Positions 1 to 9,012 of a DNA stretch of 57,501 bases are shown piece by piece. The position numbers and the translations under genes are program-made. The stretch covers positions 1 to 57,501 of the forward strand of contig WQRQ01000001.1 of the NCBI GenBank assembly GCA_009786685.1, given 5' to 3'. The DNA is from Defluviitaleaceae bacterium (GTDB lineage: Bacteria; Bacillota; Clostridia; Lachnospirales; WQUN01). The notes under the pieces were generated by a model that saw nothing but the letters and a program-made list of their open reading frames with translations, had not been told where the DNA came from and searched no databases. Numbering within the stretch: the first letter of the stretch is position 1; every line of letters begins with the position of its first letter.

Positions 1-1
1 A

Positions 2-859
2 GACCCTGCGCAGTCCGCATATTGGAACAGGCGCGCCGCAGAACAAGGGCAAGACCGCGCACAGGCGCAGATGGGTTTTTTGTATATGACAGGCAACGGT
101 GTGGAACAGGATTTTGAACGCGCCGTTTATTGGTCACGCATTGCGGCGGAGCAGGGTATTAATTATGCAGAAAACAATCTGGGGTATTTATATCTAAGGG
201 GTCTTGGTGTGGAGCAAGATTATGCGCAGGCAGTCTATTGGCTTACGCGAGCCGCATTGCAAGGCAATACGATGGCTCAAAGCAACCTCACCGACATAGG
301 CGAAAGCTTCCTTCCCATGCCCGTGCGGGGAGAAATCAGCGACTACGGGCGGCAGGTTGCGGAAGAATTTTTGCGCGGCTTCACCAGCATATTTTCCGAT
401 GACTATGATATTACAGACCGCGACGCACCGTATATATTTTGGGGCATAGCCGCAAGCGACTTTGAGTTATTTGACCTGACAGGCGACGGTATACCCGAGA
501 TTTTTATTTTGTGGCCTAATAACGAGATTTGGTTTACGGACGGCACATATTCCATCGAAGACCGCTGGAGCGTGTTTGTGTATGTAGACGGAGAATTTAC
601 GGACGCGATGATAGGCTTTAGCTCTTTAAATTTTTACTACGACAGAGGCGAAATTTTATCAATATCACCCGGAGAATCCGACGGAGAGCAAGGAATATTC
701 TATTCGCACATCGACTTGAGCATGGCAAGCGGCCGCGGTGCTTTCAGAGGCACATTATTTTTAACATCGCCCCCGGATTGGGGACATCGTTTCCCAATAC
801 CACCGCTTTCGGATTTAAAATACGAAATAACAGAATCAATAATAAAGCGAAATCAATGA
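2..859 (+). CDS. Sel1-repeat (TPR-like) protein, 5' truncated by window edge
   Basis: The frame stays open to the window start (DPAQSAYWNRRAAEQGQDRAQ...). Sel1-type repeats such as 'A..WY..AAEQG...A..NLG.LY..G.GV.QD...A'. Confidence 0.8.
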   Translation, partial: DPAQSAYWNRRAAEQGQDRAQAQMGFLYMTGNGVEQDFERAVYWSRIAAEQGINYAENNLGYLYLRGLGVEQDYAQAVYWLTRAALQGNTMAQSNLTDIGESFLPMPVRGEISDYGRQVAEEFLRGFTSIFSDDYDITDRDAPYIFWGIAASDFELFDLTGDGIPEIFILWPNNEIWFTDGTYSIEDRWSVFVYVDGEFTDAMIGFSSLNFYYDRGEILSISPGESDGEQGIFYSHIDLSMASGRGAFRGTLFLTSPPDWGHRFPIPPLSDLKYEITESIIKRNQ

Positions 860-962
860 AGAACGGCCTCGCCCGAGGCGAAAATCGCGAACGCACCACC
901 GCGTTTTCGACGACAGGCGAGACCGATTCTAAATTATTTCGCTATGGAATGGATGTCGTCTA

Positions 963-1370
963 ATGGATTATAAAACACTGGCCGCCGCTGCGTTGGAGGC
1001 CATGGAGATGTCATACTCGCCGTACTCGCACTTCCGAGTAGGCGCGGCGTTGCTCACGAAAAGCGGCAAAATTTACAAAGGCTGCAACATAGAATCCGCC
1101 GCCTACTCCCCCACAAACTGCGCCGAGCGCACCGCACTTTTTAAAGCCGTATCCGAAGGCGAGCGCGAGTTTGCCGCAATCGCGGTGGCAGGCGCACCAA
1201 AGGGCGGCGAGCCGCAATACTGCTACCCCTGCGGAGTATGCCGCCAAATGCTGAAGGAATTCTTTCGCGACGACTGCGAAGTATTAGTCGTAAAAACCGC
1301 CGACGACTACAAAGTGCATACCTTAGGAGAAATCCTACCCTTCGGCTTTGGCGCGGAAAACTTGAGGTGA
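963..1370 (+). CDS. cdd: cytidine deaminase
   Basis: Motifs YSHFRVGAAL, GCNIESAAYSPTNCAERTA and PCGVCRQML are typical of Cdd. Confidence 0.96.
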   Translation: MDYKTLAAAALEAMEMSYSPYSHFRVGAALLTKSGKIYKGCNIESAAYSPTNCAERTALFKAVSEGEREFAAIAVAGAPKGGEPQYCYPCGVCRQMLKEFFRDDCEVLVVKTADDYKVHTLGEILPFGFGAENLR

Positions 1371-1374
1371 TAGT

Positions 1375-2667
1375 GTGAGAATATACGACATTATAAACAA
1401 GAAAAAACGCGGCGAAGCCCTAACCACCGAAGAAATTAACTTTGCGGTAGCGGGCTTCACCCAAGGCGAAATCCCCGATTACCAAATCTCCGCGTTGCTA
1501 ATGGCAATCTGCCTGCGTAGCATGAACGCCGCCGAAACCACAGCCCTCACCATGGCAATGGTAGCGTCGGGCGAAACGGTAGCACTGTCGCCGCTTGGCG
1601 CGACCACGGTAGACAAGCACTCCACAGGCGGCGTCGGTGACAAAACCACACTTGCGGTAGTGCCGATTGTGGCGGCGTGCGGCGTCCCCATTGCAAAAAT
1701 GAGCGGACGCGGGCTTGGCTACACAGGCGGCACGATAGACAAGCTGGAGGCCATCCCCGGCTTCCGCACCGCAATCCCACCCACAGAATTTATGCAAATC
1801 GTAAAAACCCATGGCCTATGCATAGTAGGGCAATCTGCAAACCTCGCCCCCGCCGACAAAAAGCTCTACGCCCTACGCGACGTAACCGCCACGGTAGACA
1901 GCATTCCGCTAATCGCCGCCAGCATAATGAGCAAAAAAATCGCCGCAGGCGCGTCGGCAATTCTGCTGGACGTAAAAACAGGAAGCGGCGCGTTTATGAA
2001 AACCCCGGAAGACGCCCGCGCTCTGGCCCGCACCATGGTAGAAATAGGCAAAGGCTGCGGAAGAAAAACCGCTGCGTTAATAACCGACATGTCCACCCCA
2101 CTGGGCAACACAATAGGAAACAGCCTGGAATTGCAAGAAGTAACCAATTTCCTAAAAGGCGAAAAAACCGAAAAAAACCTAAGCGACCTATGTATAGCTT
2201 TGGCAGAAAATATGCTAATTCTGGCGGGTAAACCTGCAAGTAAGTCGAGCGCGCTCGACATGGTAAAAGAAGCCATATCCACCGGCCGCGCCCTGCAAAA
2301 GCTAAAAGAAATGATAAAAGCCCAAGGCGGCGACCCAAACTACGCACCACCCATCGCCCCCCACGTAGCCACCGTCACCGCCCCAAAAAGCGGATACCTA
2401 ACCCAAACCGACACAGAAAGCATAGGCATATCAGTCATGCTCTTAGGTGCAGGCCGAGAACGCCCCGAGGACAAAATAGACTACCTCGCAGGCATAGTGT
2501 TAAAAATAAACCCGTACGACTATGTAAAAGAAGGCCAACCCATAGCAGAGCTACACACAAGCAACGAAAAAATCATCCCCGAAGCCACAGAAAAATTTCT
2601 ATCATCACTAACCCTTTCAAGCGAAGCCATCCCCCCCTCCCCACTAATCTACGAAAAAATCGAGTAG
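1375..2667 (+). CDS. pdp: pyrimidine-nucleoside (thymidine) phosphorylase
   Basis: KHSTGGVGDKTT, MSGRGLGYTGGTIDKLEAIPGF and KTGSGAFM motifs; GTG start adjacent to cdd. Confidence 0.96.
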   Translation: MRIYDIINKKKRGEALTTEEINFAVAGFTQGEIPDYQISALLMAICLRSMNAAETTALTMAMVASGETVALSPLGATTVDKHSTGGVGDKTTLAVVPIVAACGVPIAKMSGRGLGYTGGTIDKLEAIPGFRTAIPPTEFMQIVKTHGLCIVGQSANLAPADKKLYALRDVTATVDSIPLIAASIMSKKIAAGASAILLDVKTGSGAFMKTPEDARALARTMVEIGKGCGRKTAALITDMSTPLGNTIGNSLELQEVTNFLKGEKTEKNLSDLCIALAENMLILAGKPASKSSALDMVKEAISTGRALQKLKEMIKAQGGDPNYAPPIAPHVATVTAPKSGYLTQTDTESIGISVMLLGAGRERPEDKIDYLAGIVLKINPYDYVKEGQPIAELHTSNEKIIPEATEKFLSSLTLSSEAIPPSPLIYEKIE

Positions 2668-2699
2668 CCTACGGAGAACATTTTTGAAAAAGGAAATAA

Positions 2700-2736
2700 A
2701 AAAACCCTATATTCGTGATAAATACAGGGTTTTAAT
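2700..2736. terminator. probable bidirectional terminator between pdp and integrase
   Basis: AAAACCCTatattcgtgataaatacAGGGTTTT inverted repeat with A/T-rich flanks. Confidence 0.6.
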
Positions 2737-4311
2737 GCTGGCTCGCCGCCTAGGCGTGCACTTAACACTTTGATATCCGAACACGGCGCGATTACTGTCA
2801 ATCGTTGAGTTTACAACATTTGCGGCACTCTCGCCGTTTTCGGATTCTTCTATTTCGTCGGTGCTTTCCAGCATTTCTACATAACTAACCTGTTTACCGC
2901 CTTTGATATTGTAATAGATTACAACTTTGCCATCGTAAAGGTAAATTGAGTTTATAAACACATCAATAACGCGTTTTCTAAATTCCAAATCAAACAAATC
3001 ACCGCTTGCGAATGTTTTTAACCACTTTATTATATCTTCTTTGGTGTAGCGGATATCGGTTGCGATTTTTAGTTTGGAGATATCAATTTCTATGTCGGTT
3101 TGCTGTAGCTCCAGTTCTTTAATTTTGTTCTCACAATTTTTCATTATGGCATTGGAATCCGTTTTCAACATCATGTTAAATAATTTTTTTATGTCGCGCT
3201 CCACTTTGGCCAGTCGCTTTTCTAACTCTTTAATGCGGCCGGTGTTAAATTCTTTCTCGTATTCTACTATTACCCCATCCGCGATAATCTCCATTCTCGC
3301 AGGGGTGAGTACATATTCTATGGTTTGTTCAACCACATACCATTCCAAGAAATCCTTTTTTTCGCTTTTTTTGTCACATTCTTTTTTATTTTTCCTTGCT
3401 CGGCACGCATAATAATGGTGACGCTCTCCGTTGCGGCTTTTCCCGCAATCGCCTATCATATTAACGCCGCAATGCCCACAAAATAATTTTCCATAAAGAA
3501 GGTAATCCGTCTTAGCTTTTTTTGTTGCCCCGGCTTTACGGTTAGCGTCCAGCCGTTCTTGCACCTTGTAAAATGTTTCTTTATCAATTAAAGCGGGGCA
3601 AGCGTTTTCCACTACTATATCAGACCACTCTAATATGCCAATATATTTGCGCGAACGCAGTGCGTCTTGAAATGCCGTTATACCGTAAGGCTTGCCTGTT
3701 TTTGGACTATAAATTCCCTTTGCCGTAAGCTCGTCTAATATTACCTTTTTATTTGCGCCGCTTGCATACTGCTCAAAAACCCATTTAATGATAGGGGCAT
3801 TTTCCTCGTCCACGACAAGCTTTTTATTTTTCGATTTGTACCCAAGGGGGATTGTCCCGCCGAGAAAATTACCCTTTAAAATGCTTTCGCGGTATCCGCG
3901 TTTTATTTTTTGGCTTAACTCCAATGAATAATACTCCGCGCTGGCCTCCAAAACCGCTTCCAGTATTACCCCTTCCGGGTTATCAGAAATATTCTCTGTC
4001 GCAGAAACAACCTTTACCCCGCACTGCTTTAATTTATGCTTGTATACAGCAGAATCGTAACGATTACGCGTAAAGCGGTCGAGTTTGTATACAATCACAT
4101 ATTGAAACTGCTTCTTTTTAGCGTCTGCAACCATGCGCTGGAAGTCCGGGCGATTGTCACTGCGTCCCGTCAATGCCCGGTCTACATATGTTTCAATAAC
4201 AGAAAACCCCTCGCGCTCCGCAAAGGAATAACAATCCCTAAGCTGACCCTCTATGCTTTGCTCGGTTTGGCTGGAACTGGAGTAGCGGGCGTATATAACG
4301 GCGTTTTTCAT
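2707..4311 (-). CDS. large serine recombinase (phage integrase)
   Basis: N-terminal resolvase domain (IYARYSSSSQTEQSIEGQL..., YKLDRFTRNRYDSA), Recombinase domain, zinc ribbon (CGHCGVNMIGDCG...YYAC) and coiled coil. Confidence 0.95.
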   Translation of the reverse strand: MKNAVIYARYSSSSQTEQSIEGQLRDCYSFAEREGFSVIETYVDRALTGRSDNRPDFQRMVADAKKKQFQYVIVYKLDRFTRNRYDSAVYKHKLKQCGVKVVSATENISDNPEGVILEAVLEASAEYYSLELSQKIKRGYRESILKGNFLGGTIPLGYKSKNKKLVVDEENAPIIKWVFEQYASGANKKVILDELTAKGIYSPKTGKPYGITAFQDALRSRKYIGILEWSDIVVENACPALIDKETFYKVQERLDANRKAGATKKAKTDYLLYGKLFCGHCGVNMIGDCGKSRNGERHHYYACRARKNKKECDKKSEKKDFLEWYVVEQTIEYVLTPARMEIIADGVIVEYEKEFNTGRIKELEKRLAKVERDIKKLFNMMLKTDSNAIMKNCENKIKELELQQTDIEIDISKLKIATDIRYTKEDIIKWLKTFASGDLFDLEFRKRVIDVFINSIYLYDGKVVIYYNIKGGKQVSYVEMLESTDEIEESENGESAANVVNSTIDSNRAVFGYQSVKCTPRRRASIKTLYLSRI

Positions 4312-4382
4312 GGTATCACCTTTTTAATTTGATATGTACGCCGCGCCGACGGCGCGGTTAATTATTTTATAGAAATAATAGT

Positions 4383-5195
4383 CTAAGATTCAATAACAGT
4401 TAGATATAATCGTATTGATTCACCGTTGCCCGTAATCGTAATTGGATATGTCCCAAGAGCGGTGCGTCCACCTACACGCCAACGCCAAGAAATAAAGCCT
4501 TGTTCATTTGTAGTTTGGCTTCCAAGCCCTGCGGCTGTACCATATCCACTTGCGTAGCGGATTCGCAAATAAAAATCATCTCCGGGTTGCCAATCAAAAC
4601 GAACAATAGCGTCCTCATTTCTGCGCACAACTGATGTAATATGCACATTTAATACTGTGCCGTCAGAAAGTTCATGCTGTCTTGTGCTAAAAGCCCGACC
4701 GTCAAAATAATTAGAAAGTGCAAGCGGGTTTACAGCGGGTTGTGTTTCTGGTTGTATTGTTGCGACTGGTATAGTTATATCCTGTGTACTTATAAGATTT
4801 ACAGTTGCTCCAGAAAATTCAATCTCCATCCCTAAGTTTACACCGATAAAACGAAGCGGCACTTTTGTCCGTCCTTCGATTACTTGGGGTGGAACGTCCA
4901 AGATTTCGGCTACACCATTTACATATGCGGTCTGGTTATCAACTGTTAACAGTATATTTGTGCTGCCGTGTGTTATTGTTACCTGCCGTAGTTCGGGATT
5001 CCAGTCAACATCACCACCTACAAGTTCCACTATAGCCCGCGCAGGGAGTAGTGTCCTGCCATCTACAAGCGACGCTTCTACATCCACATGCTCGCCGTCA
5101 AGCGTTACACGTGGTGCGTTAGCCATTGCCGTAGCGGCATTCAGTGCCATCACTAGCAACATTAACAGTAAACCTAAGTAAAATTTTCGTCTCAT
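4383..5195 (-). CDS. secreted stalk-domain (copper amine oxidase N-terminal-like) protein
   Basis: Signal peptide; 'VEASLVDGRTLLPARAIVELVGGDVDWNPELRQVTI ... VPLRFIGVNLG' repeats typical of Cu_amine_oxidN1. Confidence 0.85.
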   Translation of the reverse strand: MRRKFYLGLLLMLLVMALNAATAMANAPRVTLDGEHVDVEASLVDGRTLLPARAIVELVGGDVDWNPELRQVTITHGSTNILLTVDNQTAYVNGVAEILDVPPQVIEGRTKVPLRFIGVNLGMEIEFSGATVNLISTQDITIPVATIQPETQPAVNPLALSNYFDGRAFSTRQHELSDGTVLNVHITSVVRRNEDAIVRFDWQPGDDFYLRIRYASGYGTAAGLGSQTTNEQGFISWRWRVGGRTALGTYPITITGNGESIRLYLTVIES

Positions 5196-5253
5196 TTAAA
5201 ACACTCCTTTTTTATTTTTTATGCCGATACTATATGCCGACAGTTTTTATGGA

Positions 5254-5901
5254 TTAACGTCCCTCTATACGCCCCTTTAAAAATATTACTTTACCATGTA
5301 CCCTTACGTTTATCCCCTTGCCAAGTATTATTTCCTGTTCTTTGTGAGATGGGTTATGACTTTCAGGCCGGAGAAGTACCGTTTTTCCGTACTGATAAAA
5401 ACGCTTACAAGTGGCTTCCGAAGTATCCGGATGTCCATCATCAATTATTACAACGGCAATCTCCCCATTATTAACGGTCGGTTGTTTCCTTACGAAAATC
5501 AAATCTCCGTCGTAAATTCCTACGCCTGTCATACTGTCACCTTTAACGCGCAAAGCATAATCCACATTATCGCCCTCATCTGCAATAACCCAATCTTCTA
5601 TATGTTCCTCCGCAGATATAGGCCATCCCGCAGCTGTTTGGCCGACCAAGGGGATTTTTTTTATTTGCACGGTATTTTCTTCGGGGTTGTCGGTTGGGTG
5701 TATGCCTCGCAACAAATAAGACAAGGGGACTTTTAAAGCTTTAGCATACTCAACTGCTGCTGTAACTTTTGGCGTCCGTAGATTGTTTTCGTATTTACTG
5801 ACTACTTGCTTGGATGTCCCTAAAATATCTGCAAGCTCTTGTTGTGTCATATCACGTTCAATTCGCAATGTGCGAAGATAGTCACCAAATTGTTTTTTCA
5901 T
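5254..5901 (-). CDS. phage repressor, HTH plus S24/LexA-like peptidase
   Basis: HTH_3 'MTQQELADILGTSKQVVSKYENNLRTP'; C-terminal S24 'VKGDSMTGVGIYDGDLIFVRKQ'. Start placed at the ATG at 5901. Confidence 0.93.
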   Translation of the reverse strand: MKKQFGDYLRTLRIERDMTQQELADILGTSKQVVSKYENNLRTPKVTAAVEYAKALKVPLSYLLRGIHPTDNPEENTVQIKKIPLVGQTAAGWPISAEEHIEDWVIADEGDNVDYALRVKGDSMTGVGIYDGDLIFVRKQPTVNNGEIAVVIIDDGHPDTSEATCKRFYQYGKTVLLRPESHNPSHKEQEIILGKGINVRVHGKVIFLKGRIEGR

Positions 5902-5984
5902 AAAAATACACCCTTTGCATTTAAGTGTCAATATTAAAGCATAAGCTGTAACCAAAATCAAGACAAAAAAATAAAATTAAAATA

Positions 5985-5996
5985 TTTGTATACAAA
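5985..5996. promoter_or_regulatory. candidate repressor operator TTTGTATACAAA
   Basis: Perfect 12-bp palindrome between the divergent repressor and cro-like genes. Confidence 0.6.
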
Positions 5997-5999
5997 CGC

Positions 6000-6028
6000 T
6001 TGACAAAAAAATAAATGCCCCGTAAAAT
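6000..6028 (+). promoter_or_regulatory. sigma-70-type early lytic promoter
   Basis: TTGACA, 17-bp spacer, TAAAAT upstream of the cro-like gene. Confidence 0.75.
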
Positions 6029-6070
6029 GCGCATGTAGTCATTCGGGCAACCCGAAAGGAGAAAAGAAAA

Positions 6071-6304
6071 ATGCAAAATAAAGTTCGTGAACTTAGGGGT
6101 TTAATTTATAAGTATTATGATACAGAAGCCGCGTTTGCCAGAGAATTAGGTTGGACAAGGCAACAACTCAATAAAATAACCAACGGCAAAAAAACACCTT
6201 CTATCAGCGAGGTAGATATTTTATCAGAGAAGCTAAGCGTACCAATAGAATACATGGCACAAATTTTTTTGCCCACAAAGTCTACGAATGGGCAACAAAC
6301 ATAA
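6071..6304 (+). CDS. Cro-like helix-turn-helix regulator
   Basis: Small HTH (YYDTEAAFARELGWTRQQLNKITNGKKTPSISEVDILSEKLSV) divergent from the repressor. Confidence 0.85.
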   Translation: MQNKVRELRGLIYKYYDTEAAFARELGWTRQQLNKITNGKKTPSISEVDILSEKLSVPIEYMAQIFLPTKSTNGQQT

Positions 6305-6334
6305 TAACCGGCCAAAAACCAAAAGAGGTGGGAC

Positions 6335-6589
6335 ATGCTAAAAGAAAACTATGTACAAGTAGGCCAATTCGCACTACGAAACCCCCGCGGCGATTTTCTC
6401 CCCGCTGTCCCGCTCTTTATACGCGAGCAAGACGCCGGGGGACGCAGCGAAACAAGCGGGCTAAGCGTAGCCGAAGAGATAACACTATCAAGTGCCGACG
6501 TGTCAAAAATATTTGCAAGTAAATTCAAGCAATACCAGCAAGAGACAAAAAAAGCAAAGAAAAAGAGGATGTCGCCCATACAGGATTAA
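6335..6589 (+). CDS. hypothetical phage protein
   Basis: ORF with good RBS (AAAGAGGTGGG) in collinear early operon. Confidence 0.65.
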   Translation: MLKENYVQVGQFALRNPRGDFLPAVPLFIREQDAGGRSETSGLSVAEEITLSSADVSKIFASKFKQYQQETKKAKKKRMSPIQD

Positions 6590-6646
6590 AAGGAGGGTAA
6601 GGCAATGAGCCACTATAAATACAAAAATAGATGAGGAGTTAAAGCC

Positions 6647-7048
6647 ATGAAAGCCATCGAATGCGTAAAAACAGCAGTAGAAAAAGAGTACACCCGAGCC
6701 GCCGAAAAATTCGGCGCAACAAATAACAGCCCACACGAATCCTACGCCGTAATCCTTGAAAAACACGAAGAGGCCGCAAATAAAATGTTGGTATTTGAAC
6801 ACACGTTACAGCAATTTTGGGATGATGTAAAAAATAATAACACAATGAGTGCGAAATCATTTGCAGAGAGCATGATGTACCAAGCCGAAAGCATTATTGC
6901 CGAATGGATACAAGTAGCGGCAATGTGTAAAAAAGCCGCATTGTCATTCGAAAAGCAAGTCATCTACTATGCGAGTGGCTGCGGAATGGAGGCACCGGGC
7001 AAGGGACACAGCCCTCCTGTGTTAGATGAAGGGAGCAAACTCAAATGA
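6647..7048 (+). CDS. hypothetical phage protein
   Basis: ORF overlapping the next gene by 4 bp; collinear. Confidence 0.7.
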   Translation: MKAIECVKTAVEKEYTRAAEKFGATNNSPHESYAVILEKHEEAANKMLVFEHTLQQFWDDVKNNNTMSAKSFAESMMYQAESIIAEWIQVAAMCKKAALSFEKQVIYYASGCGMEAPGKGHSPPVLDEGSKLK

Positions 7049-7272
7049 ATGCAACACGAAAAAAACACGTAAAATTCAAACCCATAATAGGCGCGTGGCG
7101 CAAGCTATCATGGGATAGGGCGCGAGCCGAGGCACTATACGCCTACGACCGCAACCCCTGCGAAAAAATGATAAACGACAGATTAGTAGGCGCAACGATA
7201 CAAGATTTCCTAAAAGAGCGCGAGGATTTCAACCGCCTAGCACCCGCGCTAAAGATGGCAGGTGCAATATGA
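7045..7272 (+). CDS. hypothetical phage protein
   Basis: ATGA coupling to upstream gene. Confidence 0.65.
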   Translation: MNATRKKHVKFKPIIGAWRKLSWDRARAEALYAYDRNPCEKMINDRLVGATIQDFLKEREDFNRLAPALKMAGAI

Positions 7273-7466
7273 TTATCCCGTTATGGCTATTCGACACTCT
7301 TATGGTGCTATTAATAATCAGCCTTTTAATATCCGCAGCATATTGCATTAGCAGAATGCTAAAAGCCTATAAAAAGCTTAAAAGAACAAAGCCACCGAAG
7401 CGGGATTCTCGTTATCCAAAAACAACAGTAACCGAAGTAGCCGACCTTTTTCAAAGAAAAATCTAA
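7269..7466 (+). CDS. small membrane protein
   Basis: N-terminal hydrophobic segment; overlapping start. Confidence 0.6.
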   Translation: MIIPLWLFDTLMVLLIISLLISAAYCISRMLKAYKKLKRTKPPKRDSRYPKTTVTEVADLFQRKI

Positions 7467-7486
7467 CAAAACACAAGGGGGATACC

Positions 7487-7645
7487 ATGTTACAAAACAT
7501 AGGGCAGCACAGTGCTACACTGCCGGACGCGCTGCAAGTCTTCCGAGACATGGACGATTACGATGAGATGGGCGATGGTTGCCCGCCGTCGTATTGTGGG
7601 ACATGTATGCCCGGTGACTGTCGGCACAATGATAGTGAAATCTAA
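7487..7645 (+). CDS. 52-aa Cys-containing small protein
   Basis: AAGGGGG RBS; MLQNIGQHSATLPDALQVFRDMDDYDEMGDGCPPSYCGTCMPGDCRHNDSEI. Below the ORF-track length cut-off. Confidence 0.55.
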   Translation: MLQNIGQHSATLPDALQVFRDMDDYDEMGDGCPPSYCGTCMPGDCRHNDSEI

Positions 7646-7668
7646 CAAAAATATAGGAGGGGAACATA

Positions 7669-9009
7669 ATGTTACAAATAATAGAACTGAACAGAATCCA
7701 CCCACACAAAAACAATCCACGTAAAAACTTGGGCGACCTAACCGAACTTACCGAAAGCATAAAAGAACGCGGTATTTTACAAAACATAACCATCATCCCA
7801 AAAGACCCGGAAGACTACAACAAAAAAATCACAGGCAAAAAGAAATACACAGGCGACTACATTGCCATAATAGGCCACCGTCGCCGCGCCGCCGCAGAAC
7901 TCGCAGGCCTAACAGAAATCCCCTGCGTAATATCAATTATGGACGAAAAAACACAAATCGCGACTATGTTGTTGGAAAACATCCAGCGCAAAGACCTAAC
8001 CCCCTACGAGCAAGCCCAAGGCCTGCAAATGATGTTAGACCTGGGCGATACGGTAGATACTATCGCAAAGCGCACAGGCATTTCCTCGTCAACCATCCGC
8101 AGGCGCGTACAGTGGGCAAAGTTAGACAAAGATAAATTCGAAAAAGCCGTAGAGCGTGGCGGTACAATAGCCGACTACAACGCATTAAACAAAATCAAAG
8201 ACGAAAAAAAGCGTAACGAAGTCTTGGAAAAAGTAGGCACAAATAATTTTCCATGGGCTTTAGAATCCGCCATCAAAGCAGAAACCCACGAAAAGAACTT
8301 AGCCACAATAACGGATACACTCAATAAATTCGCAACAAAAGTCAAAATCCAAGACCATAAAAAACACCAGTATTGCGCATATATTTCGCTGGATAAAAAT
8401 AATTACACGCCCCCAAGAGACACAGAAACGGAAAAATATTTCTACACAGTATCAGGGAACAGCATAACCCTTTACAAAGAAGCCAAGCCGCAAGAAAAAC
8501 CAACAAAAACACCGGAGCAAAAAGAAAAAGAAGTGCGCATAAAAAACTTAAAAGCATTGTTTAAACAAGCGCAAGAACTCCGGTTAGGATTTGTAAAAAG
8601 TTTCAACCCCAAAAGTAAACACATTGACAAGATAGAAGAAATGGCAATACAGCTTCTTTTTATGTCCTACTTAAACGTGGACAAGGATGTACTTCGCGCT
8701 GTATTCGATATGCCGCCGGGCAAATTCCGCGAATCATGGGATAAAGACGGCGACGGCGAAACATACGAAGACGCCGCAAAAAGAATACTCATCGACAACG
8801 CTGCCTCAAACCAAAAAATGTTGTTTATCTCCACATATCTCCACATGGAAACAATCCCGGCAACATGCGTTAACTCACAAGGCGTATACGCGCAAAACGC
8901 CAACTTAAAAAATCTTTACTACTACCTCACCGACCTAGGCTATGAGATATCCGACGAGGAAACAGCCCTAATAAACGGCACTCACGAGCTATATTCGTGT
9001 GAAAGTTAG
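7669..9009 (+). CDS. ParB-like nuclease/DNA-binding domain protein
   Basis: ParB N-domain 'IHPHKNNPRKNLGDLTELTESIKERGILQNITI ... IGHRRRAAAELAGLTEIPC ... LLENIQRKDLTPYEQAQGL' and HTH. Confidence 0.92.
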   Translation: MLQIIELNRIHPHKNNPRKNLGDLTELTESIKERGILQNITIIPKDPEDYNKKITGKKKYTGDYIAIIGHRRRAAAELAGLTEIPCVISIMDEKTQIATMLLENIQRKDLTPYEQAQGLQMMLDLGDTVDTIAKRTGISSSTIRRRVQWAKLDKDKFEKAVERGGTIADYNALNKIKDEKKRNEVLEKVGTNNFPWALESAIKAETHEKNLATITDTLNKFATKVKIQDHKKHQYCAYISLDKNNYTPPRDTETEKYFYTVSGNSITLYKEAKPQEKPTKTPEQKEKEVRIKNLKALFKQAQELRLGFVKSFNPKSKHIDKIEEMAIQLLFMSYLNVDKDVLRAVFDMPPGKFRESWDKDGDGETYEDAAKRILIDNAASNQKMLFISTYLHMETIPATCVNSQGVYAQNANLKNLYYYLTDLGYEISDEETALINGTHELYSCES

Positions 9010-9012
9010 ACC

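Noticed and set aside
778-963. 61-aa ORF before cdd
   Set aside because: Overlaps the Sel1 gene, no family signal; probably spurious.
2707-4311. Large serine integrase as the obvious invertase for the fibre cassette
   Set aside because: Members of this family recombine non-identical attP/attB sites; identical 35-bp inverted repeats are not their usual substrate. Kept only as one hypothesis.
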